A stretch of 64,000 nucleotides of DNA. It comes from Ephydatia muelleri. Lineage: Eukaryota; Porifera; Demospongiae; Spongillida; Spongillidae. The notes under the pieces are model-generated. The model made no database searches. It saw nothing but the letters and a program-made list of their open reading frames with translations, and had not been told where the DNA came from. Location: assembly GCA_013339895.1 (NCBI GenBank), contig JABACO010000007.1, positions 3,696,215-3,760,214 of the forward strand, read 5' to 3'. The position numbers were made by a program, and so were the translations under genes. Each line of letters begins with the position of its first letter. Position 1 is the first letter of the stretch. Positions 55,810-64,000 of the stretch are shown here, in pieces.

Positions 55810-57545
55810 TTATTCATATCCAGAAATGGCCCATACATAGGCGGTCATCTTGCTTTTTATTTCAAATTGAATTTTAAACAAGTTTATAATGTACTATAAA
55901 TCGGTCTGATTATGATATATGTACTTTGAAAAATTATTCCGTTAACCATTCTTTAACTAAAATCAAGACAAAAAATTATTTTCTACCGCGCATAATTTAT
56001 TCATTTAAGTTTGCCATTGCGTCATCTGCCAAAATTGTTTAATAAATATTGGCAATAATTGTCTAATGGGGAATAAATGTGCATAATAAGTTAATTCAGC
56101 TGAAGATTAACAAGGCTGCTGGCGATGATCTGAGCCAATAGCAAGCCAGGTAGCTAAGTGGAAACCTTTTCCCTAGCCTCCTCCCCCCAATTCCCATAGG
56201 TCTACTGCCAGCTAGAGGGACACCCACCAACCCTAGCTCACTGCTAATGCATTATGGTGAAGCTATTATATTTATTGTATACAAGACGTCGTCATGGACA
56301 CTTTTGACCTATATAGTGGGTTGTTTTCACTTGAAGTTTATTGTAAACAGTGTTCGTTTAGCCTGCATGCAGCTCGATGAATGAAGCGCGTAGGCTAGGC
56401 ACGTGCACTGATACGCTTACACGCAGGGATAAAAATGATTCGTTAGCACTTTCCAGTACAGCTACGACCTACGTAGGCTTCTCAGTCTTACCTAGATCGA
56501 TTAACATCAAGTCTGAATGTGCCGCATTTTCAATATTTGTCTGCATGTGTGCGTCGATCAATACACGTAAATCGCTTAACTGCGAAGCACTCTCTGGGAC
56601 TTTGCCAATGGAAGAACGCTATCACAATATATACTTACATTAAGGAAAGCTTTGTCTATACATCGGGGCGCTGCTCAGTCTACCACTAGGCCAAAGCCCT
56701 GCATCAGGGTCAAAGCACACTCCACCCCCCTCCCATGTTATGGCATCAGGCCCAACCCCTGTCTCTGCACACAGTGTGTGGTTTGTGTGAACATAGATAC
56801 ATGTAATGTGCAGTTAAAACATGCACAATTTGTGCTATTGCTAGTTAGCAATTAGAGTTTACATGTACTGTGGCTGCACCAATACGTATGTCTGGTATGC
56901 TTTGCTTCACCTCTTCCGAGGTTCCAAATGGTGTCAGTTAGAAGGCCTGTTCTGGCAGCTACTGTACATGACTGCACCAATGTGGGTGTTATATTTGGCT
57001 GGATTGTAGCCACATAGCTCCACCATACCAGGGGTAGAAAGGTGGAGCGGAAGCTTATAGATGTGAGTGTTCTCCCATCTTTGAAGTGGAAGAGGGGTGA
57101 GGAGTGAGTGGAACAGTGACAACATTCTCTGTAGGCCTCCATTGCTGGAACTGGACACATGTGCCTGCCTTTGGTACGCTGAACACACCTGCCCATCTGG
57201 TTGATTTTGGACCACTTGATGAAGAAGTGCATGCCCTCCGGACTAGCAGACATCTTGCCTGGTAGGTTGGAACCTAGTGTCAAAACTCTGATTGAGTAAA
57301 TTCACTGAGCCTGAGGTGGATGACTCGTCAGTCTCAACATTGGGTTCCTGGACCCTGCTGTTCTTCACCAGTACAAAAAAATAGATACAGGATTGTCATC
57401 TCCATAGAAACAGTCCCAAACAGACTTTTAAAACAGAGCTCTCTTATTGAACCCTAGAACAACAAAGTACCAGGACATTATGCAACAGACTAAAATGCCT
57501 CTACCACTAGGCCAAAGGCTTTGCATCAGGCCACTCACCCCCCTC
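55810..57545 (-). repeat. repeat block, inverted copy of 35900-37790
   Basis: Same landmarks as the copy at 35900-37790 in reverse order (GGCCCATACATAGGCGGTCATC at 55829, GGACACTTTTGACCTATATAG at 56298, CTACCACTAGGCCAAAG at 56680 and again at 57499). The copies have diverged by indels, and no intact gene is present. Confidence 0.6.
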
Positions 57546-57573
57546 CCATCTTGTACTTGATTGTGAAGTTTAT

Positions 57574-57665
<92 letters not shown>

Positions 57666-57670
57666 GCACA
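57574..57670 (+). repeat. (CA)n microsatellite
   Basis: About 45 uninterrupted CA units followed by CGCACGCACACGC variants. Confidence 0.95.
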
Positions 57671-57831
57671 CGCACACACAGTACAAACACACACACACAT
57701 ACACTAACAACACACACAGCTCATAGTCTTACTCTGTTCTGGCTTCACAAACAACTTAGTTTTGCATTCAAGCAAAGGGCTCCTGAATTGTAGAAATTTT
57801 GTCCATAGTATTTTACAACTGAGGGAGTGGG

Positions 57832-57938
57832 TAGTCTCGTACCCAGACCCATGTTTTCACAGCAGCGGATGTATTACATCACCGCTGTGATGTAATCCAC
57901 CCGCAGCTGTGGGAATCAGGGTCTGGGTACGAGACTAG
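57832..57938. mobile_element. short hairpin MITE, TAGTCTCGTACCCAGACCC arms
   Basis: The 19-bp arms 57832-57850 and 57920-57938 are exact complements. An inner stem (ATGTATTACATCACCGC / GTGATGTAATCC) also folds. Same family as 5993-6050. Confidence 0.8.
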
Positions 57939-58294
57939 GGAGTGGGTGCCATCACGCGAGTTCGTGTCTCGAAAATGTCGCTTCGCGCCACGACTAACCT
58001 GATGCGTGTGAAACACAAGTATGCTCGAGTCACGCACGGGTATCACTCGTGACGCGCGCACGCGTGTGTCAAGAAGCTACGTCTGGATGGTACTGTATGC
58101 GCGATTTATACAAACGATTCCGATCGCATCGGGTAAGATCGCATAGTAACTCCAACTGGTAGAAAACCTTTTTGGGCAGCGCGTATGTGTAGCTACTTTT
58201 ATTATCGTGTGCGCTTTGATCAGGAGAAAAAGAATAATCACAGGTTTGGGGATGTTCTACAGGGCGTTTTGTAAGCACTCAGTTCAAAGGGTAA
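57939..58294. other. no gene seen
   Basis: Relatively CpG-rich sequence (ACGCGAGTTCG, GACGCGCGCACGCG). It could hold a promoter, but nothing specific is visible. Confidence 0.3.
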
Positions 58295-58627
58295 GCAAAT
58301 TAGACAGCGTAGAAGTTAGCCGCACATTCCTCAGCCGCACATTCCAGCGGTTTAATCGGTATGAAAGCTGTGCGGCCCGCATGAATTGCAAATGATTTAT
58401 TGGTTTACAAAGTTGTGGTCTACTATTGTGTCTATGAATCTCATCAGTACGAAAAACGGCCAAGTTCAATGCATCCATGCACGAAAAGTCCAAGCACATT
58501 TGAGTGTTGCTGGTAGCATTCACTGATTCTAAATTTGCTTTAAAAGCATGCATCATATCTTTGAACTTTCCTCAATACTCACTCAAACCCTGAGGCTTTG
58601 ATCCTAGTCCATGATAGTGGTTAAGCA

Positions 58628-58957
58628 TTAAACTATGGTTCTGTAAGTGGTTACAGAACCATAGTATGCATCAATATGAATAACCTTCAGTGTAGAATGG
58701 GCATTCATCACACTGGACTGTGAGGGGCTTTTAAAAAGATCATATATATGATGACAAATTATCATACATCGGAAATAATTTGTTAACTCAATCTCTTCTC
58801 TAACAGTACATGCTGATGTTTCAGAACTTTCATCTTCAACTCTATTTGTTTTGTGCTGCTGTGGTGCAGTGAAATAGATTTTAATACTGTTAATATAGTA
58901 AACTTTCACCTCCAATGGTGTGCTAAGCTCTTCTGCAGCAACTTCTGCTGAAACCAT
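58628..58957 (-). CDS. unknown 109-codon open frame
   Basis: MVSAEVAAEELSTPLEVKVY to VTTYRTIV-stop; acidic middle (VEDESSETSACTVREEIELT). No domain recognised. It could be an exon of the element that carries the satellite, or chance. The last codons fall in a hairpin. Confidence 0.2.
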   Translation of the reverse strand: MVSAEVAAEELSTPLEVKVYYINSIKIYFTAPQQHKTNRVEDESSETSACTVREEIELTNYFRCMIICHHIYDLFKSPSQSSVMNAHSTLKVIHIDAYYGSVTTYRTIV

Positions 58958-59654
58958 CTCGACTGACTCTCTGGACCCGTTGAACTCAGAAGGGTATCTT
59001 TATGGTCATACCAAATCGATACACTGCATCAATGTACCTCGATGATGGGTATTTAAGGCCTGAAAGTGATCGAGCCACCAAGTATCAATACCCATGAGGT
59101 GGAAATCATGATGCGTTTGGTTGTTCGTTCTCCATTAGGACAGCTGCAAGCTCAAATAAATAATTCTCCTTTCGCCTAGGCTGCATCAACGACGTTTAAC
59201 CAAGTTCCCTATAACATAAAGAGCTACAAAAAACTTACCATGGCTTGACAAATAAGTGCCAAAGCCACGTGACAGCAATTGAGAGACCAGTAATGCAAAA
59301 AGAGGGAGGTACACGTAGGCTTGATAAGAGAGCTCGAACCCCCCCCCCCCCCCCCACCCTACCCCCCACAACGTCAACACCACCATTGACAGATAAGGTT
59401 ATAGAATACATTTTTTAAGAAAACACAGTATGAATAATTTCCAATGCGCAAGCGATTTATGGTTCACAACAGTAATGTAAACTGCACTGAAGTCAGTGAC
59501 TGCATGCCATGAATCGTCGACATTTGAAACCAACCTTGCGAAGGGAAAAGGAAGACACTGAGGTTATACAGCAGTTGGAAGAAAATTACAAACACTAATA
59601 AATGTGGACCTTGTGTGAGTTCAAAAGTATCAGAGTCCATGGAAATCAGCGCCC

Positions 59655-62600
59655 ATTTCAGTGATGTCAGCCATCTTGACCTCACACACTTGGCATGGCC
59701 TCTGTAGGAGGGTGCAAGAGATACAAATGTGTTGCTATACTGCAGTTAGACTCAGGAGTGCTTGTACTAACTGTTTAGGTACCTAACATCCAGTTTGAAA
59801 CATCAGGGCCCCTACTAGCCACGGTCCAAATCAGTGATGTCGGCCATCTTGACCTCATACACTTGGCATGGCCTCTGTAGAAGGGTGCAAGAGATACAAA
59901 TGTGAGGCTTTATTGCAGTAAGACTCAGGACTGCTTTTACTAACTGTTCAAGTACCTAACATCCAGTTTGAAACATCAGGGTTTCTACTAGCCACAGTCC
60001 ACTTTGGTGATGTCGGCCATCTTGACCACGCACACTTGGCATGGCCTCTGTAGGAGGGTGCAAGAGATACAAATGTGAGGCTATACTGCAGTAAGACTCA
60101 GGACTGCTTGTACTAACTGTTCATGTACCTAACATCCAGTTTGAAACATCAGGGTTTCAACTAGCCACAGTCCACTTCAGTGATGTCGGCCATCTTGACC
60201 TCGCACATTCTGCATGGCTTCTGTAGGAGGGTGCAAGAGATACAAATGTGAGGCTATACTGCTTTAAAACTCAGGAGTGCTTTTACTAGCTGCTTAGGTA
60301 CCTAACATCCAGTTTGAAACATCAGGGCCCCTACTAGCCACGGTCCATGTTGGCCATCTTGACCTCAAACACTTGGCATGGCCTCTGTAGGAGGATGCAA
60401 GAGATACAAATGTGAGGCTATACTGCAGTAAGACTCAGGAGTGCTTTTACTAGCTGCTTAGGTACCTAACATCCAGTCTGAAACATCAGGGCCCCTATTA
60501 GCCACGGTCCACTTCAGTGATGTCGGTCATTTTGACCTCATACAATTGGCATGGCCTCTGTAGGAGGGTGCAAGAGATACAAATGTGAGGGTATACTGCA
60601 GTTAGACTCAGGAGTGATTGCACTAACTGCTTAGGTACCTAACATCCAGTTTGAAACATCAGGGCCCCTACTAGCCACGGTCCACTTCGGTGATGTCGAC
60701 CATCTTGACCTCACACACTTGGCATGGCCTCTGTAGAAGGGTGCAAGAGATACAAATGTGAGGCTATACTGCAGTTAGACTCAGGACTGCTTGTACTAAC
60801 TGTTCATGTACCTAACATCCAGTTTGAAACATCAGAGCCCCTACTAGCCTTGGTCCATGTCGGCCATCTTGACCTCAAACACTTGGCATGGCAACTGTAG
60901 GTGGATGCAAGAGATACAAATGGGAGGCTATACTGCAGTAAGACTCAGGAGTGCTTTTACTAGCTGCTTAGGTACCTAACATCCAGTTTGAAACATCAGG
61001 GCCCCTACTAGCCACGGTCCACTTTGGTGATGTCGGCCATCTTGACCTTACATACTTGGCATGGCCTCTGTAGAAGGTTGCAAGAGATAGAAATGTGAGA
61101 CTATACTGCAGTAAGACTCAGGACTGCTTTTACTAACTGTTCATGTACCTAACATCCAGTTTGAAACATCAGGGTTTCTACTAGCCACAGTCCACTTTGG
61201 TGATGTTGGCCATCTCGACCTTGCACACTTGGCATGGCCTCTGTAGGAGGGTACAACAGATACAAATGTGAGGCTATACTTCAGTAAGACTCAGGAGTGC
61301 TTGTACTAACTGCTTAGGTACCTAACATCCAGTTTGGAACATCAAGGCCCCTACTAGCCACGGTCCACTTCAGTGATGTCGGTCATCTTGACCTCACACA
61401 ATTGGCATGGCCTCTGTAGGAGGGTGCAAGAGATACAAATGTGAGGCTATACTGCAGTTAGACTCAGGAGTGCTTGTACTAACTGCTTAGGTACCTAACG
61501 TCCAGTTTGAAACATCAGGGCCCTTACTAGCCACGATCCACATCAGTGATGTCGACCATCTTAACCTCACACACTTGGCATGGCCTCTGTAAGAGGGTGC
61601 AAAAAATACAAATGTGAGGCTATACTGCAGTTAGACTCAGGAGTGCTTTTACTAACTGCTCAGGTACCTAACATCCAGTTTGAAACATCAGGGCCCCTAC
61701 TAGCCACGGTCCACTTCAGTGATGTCGGTCATCTTGACCTCACACAATTGGCATGGCCTCTGCAGGAGGGTGCAAGAGATACAAATGTGAGGCTATACTG
61801 CAGTTAGACTCAGGAGTGCTTTTAATAAATATTAAGGTACCTAGCATCCAGTTTGAAACATCAGGGCCCCTACTAGCCACGGTCCACTTTGGTGATGTCG
61901 GCCATAATGACCTCACACACTTGGCATGGCCTCTGTAGGAGGGTGCAAGAGATACAAATGTGAGGCTATACTGCAATTAGACTCAGGATTGCTTGTACTA
62001 ACTGCTCAGGTACCTACCGTCCAGTTTGAAACATCAGGGCCCCTACTAGTCTTGGTCCACTTCAGTGATGTCGGCCATCTTGACCTCACACACTTGGCAT
62101 GGCCTCTGCAGGAGGGTGCAAGATATACAAATGTGACGCTATACTGCAGTTAGACTCAGGAGTGCTTTCACTAACTGCTCAGGTACCTAACATCCAGTTT
62201 GAAACATCAGGGCCCCTACTAGCCTTGGTCCACTTCAGTGATGTCGGCCATCTTGACCTCACACACTTGGCATGGCCTCTGTAGGAGGGTGCAACAGATA
62301 CAAATGTGAGGCTATACTGCAGTTAGACTCAGGACTGCTTGTACTAACTGTTCATGTACCTTACTTCCAGTTTGAAACATCAGGATTTCTACTAGCCACA
62401 GTCCACTTAGGTCGGCCATCTTGACCTCGCACACTTGGCATGGCCTCTGTAGGAGGGTACAACAGATACAAATGTGAGGCTATACTGCAGTTAGGCTCAG
62501 GAGTGCTTGTACTAACTGCTCAGGTACCTAACGTCCAGTTTGAAACATCAGGGCTCCTACTAGCCTTGGTCCACTTCAGTGATGTCGACCATCTTGACCT

Positions 62601-63700
62601 CAAACACTTGGCATGGCCTCTGTAGGAGGGTGCAAGAGATACAAATGTGAGGCTATACTGCAGTAAGACTCAGGAGTGCTTGTACTAACTGCTTATGTAC
62701 CTAACATCCAATTTGAAACATCAGGGCCCCTACTAGTTTTGGTCCACTTCAGTGATGTCGGCCATCTTGACCTCACACACTTGGCATGGCCTCTGTAGGA
62801 GGGTGCAAGAGATACAAATGTGAGGCTATGCTGCAATAAGACTCAGGTGTGCTTGTACTAACTGATTATGTACCTAACATCCAGTTTGAAACATCAGGGC
62901 CCCTACTACACTTCAGTGATGTCGGCCATCTTGACCTCACACACTTGGCATGGCCTCTGCAGAAGGGTGCAAGAGATACAAATGTGAGGCTATACTGCAG
63001 TTAGACTCAGGAGTGCTTTTACTAACTGCTCAGGTATCTAACATCCAGTTTGAAACATCAGGGTCCCTACTAGCCACGGTCCACTTTGGTGATGTCGGCC
63101 ATCTTGACCTCACACACTTGGCATGGCCTCTGCAGGAGGGTGCAAGAGATACAAATGTGAGGCTATACTGCAGTTAGACTCAGGAGTGCTTGTACTAACT
63201 GCTCAGGTACCTAACGTCCAGTTTGAAACATCAGGGCCCCTACTAGCCTTGGTCCATGTCGGCCATCTTGACCTCACACACTTGGCATGGCCTCTGCAGG
63301 AGGGTGCAAGATACAAATGTGAGGCTATACTGCAGTTAGACTCAGGAGTGCTTGTACTAACTGCTCAGGTACCTAACATCCAGTTTGAAACATCAGGGCC
63401 CCTACTAGCCACGGTCCATTTTGGTGATGTCGGCCATCTTGACCTTGCACACTTGGCATGGCCTCTGTAGGTGATACAAATGTGAGGCTATACTGCAGTA
63501 AGACTCAGGAGTGCTTGTACTAACTGCTTAGGTACCTAACATCCTGTTTGAAACATCAGGGCCCCTACTAGCCACGGTCCACTTTGGTGTTGTCAGTAAT
63601 CTTGACCTCACACACACTTGGTAGGAGGACACAACAGATACAAATGTGAGGCTATACTACAGTAAGACTCAGGAGGGCTTACACAAATTGCTCTATTGTA
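59655..63700 (+). repeat. 173-bp satellite array, about 23 units
   Basis: The unit carries TTGGCATGGCCTCTGTAGGA, GAGATACAAATGTGAGGCTA, AGACTCAGGAGTGCTTGTAC, CCAGTTTGAAACATCAGGGC and GTGATGTCGGCCATCTTGAC. TTGGCATGG recurs about every 173 bp (for example 61575, 61748, 61921 and 62094), with a few 160-165 bp units lacking CACTTCAGTGAT. The first and last units are degenerate. The 61-75-codon open frames in each unit shift frame from unit to unit and are not genes. Confidence 0.9.
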
Positions 63701-64000
63701 CTTAATTTGGAATTTGATATTTCAGGTTGTGTTTACTTGTGAGTGCCCATCTTTACCTCGGTATTTTCCCTCCAATAGGCTTTGATGAACACGCACAGTA
63801 ATGAGATAGCGGTTCTGTCGATGGCTCTATGTCCCAGTTGGCTTATAGAAAACACTTGCAACGTCAGGTTGTATTTGGTGCGCGAATATTAAAACAACGC
63901 GCACGCCGCTTTAATTTTATGCGCTGTGGAAACCGCTGGAATGTGCGGCTAACTTCTACGCGGTGCAAATTAGGCTCTGATCTGGGATTGAGCAACAGCT

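Larger units (their letters stand above)
58295..63972. mobile_element. possible 5.7-kb element bounded by inverted repeats
   Basis: GCGTAGAAGTTAGCCGCACA at 58307 continues to 58330 and pairs exactly with 63938-63961 (24 bp). Complementarity extends on both sides (GCAAATTAG and AGCGGTTT), apart from a 15-bp duplication on the left. It encloses a 109-codon minus-strand open frame of unknown nature (58628-58957), a 17-bp hairpin at 58632-58664 and the 173-bp satellite. The right boundary lies at the window edge, so a target duplication cannot be verified. Confidence 0.45.

Noticed and set aside
61580-63470. Many 61-115-codon open frames in the satellite array
   Set aside because: The period of about 173 bp is not a multiple of three, frames are broken by stops in most units, and no start context or splicing is seen.
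1-64000. tRNA, rRNA or other structured RNA genes
   Set aside because: I looked for tRNA arms and rRNA-like blocks by eye and saw none that I could support; a covariance search would be needed to exclude them.

Overview
The window looks like nuclear DNA from a marine invertebrate, most likely a sponge. That is an inference from four things: AT-rich intergenic DNA, very short introns (about 49-57 bp between the predicted transposon exons), abundant CA/TG microsatellites and G-tracts, and a metazoan-type repeat fauna (hAT, Ty3/gypsy, LINE remnants, RAG1-like transposon). There is no prokaryotic gene organisation.

The host genes are one lineage-expanded family of single-exon seven-transmembrane (7TM) receptors. 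Five copies are intact: 9045-10007, 22401-23351, 24060-24962 and 38232-39134 on the minus strand, and 42913-43869 on the plus strand. At least eight are pseudogenes or fragments: 19943-21942, 26594-26790, 27150-27258, 27260-32432, 40041-40437, 46738-46998, 48785-49740 and 53421-53730. The cluster grew by segmental duplication. 23590-26577 and 37810-39487 are direct copies, and 41560-46718 and 47580-52978 are a tandem pair; the second receptor of that pair has a 1-bp deletion. The window starts with the end of an unrelated cysteine-rich domain gene broken by an in-frame TAG.

Mobile elements make up most of the rest. (i) 1250-5525: a possible DNA element with 25-bp perfect inverted ends, one terminal exon and an array of GAAATTTC palindromes. 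(ii) 11897-16478: a three-level nest. A foldback MITE contains a RAG1-N-terminal-like (N-RAG-type) transposon at 12154-16221, which itself contains a hAT MITE at 12762-13267 with a perfect 8-bp target duplication. (iii) 20129-21677: an internally deleted hAT element inside a receptor pseudogene. (iv) 25134-26383: a deleted relative of the N-RAG element that keeps the RING motif; the uninserted homologous site is present at 39297. (v) 27616-30839: a defective Ty3/gypsy element, and 30906-32011: a hAT-like element, both inside one receptor pseudogene. (vi) 47091-47580: a gag-protease fragment.

Tandem repeats include a 136-bp repeat (17216-18060), a GATCTTG minisatellite on both sides of it in opposite orientation, and a 173-bp satellite of about 23 units (59655-63700). 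The satellite lies between inverted repeats at 58295 and 63972.

The observation most worth following is the RAG1-like element. It has a CxxC plus IHP/FCxxC zinc region, a RING finger and a core containing CGDYEFL, GLHITLG and GEQGAESIH motifs. Its ends start with CACRG, recalling RAG recombination signals and N-RAG-TP of molluscs, and two copies are present. Both copies are decayed. No database search was possible, so family names rest on recognised motifs.
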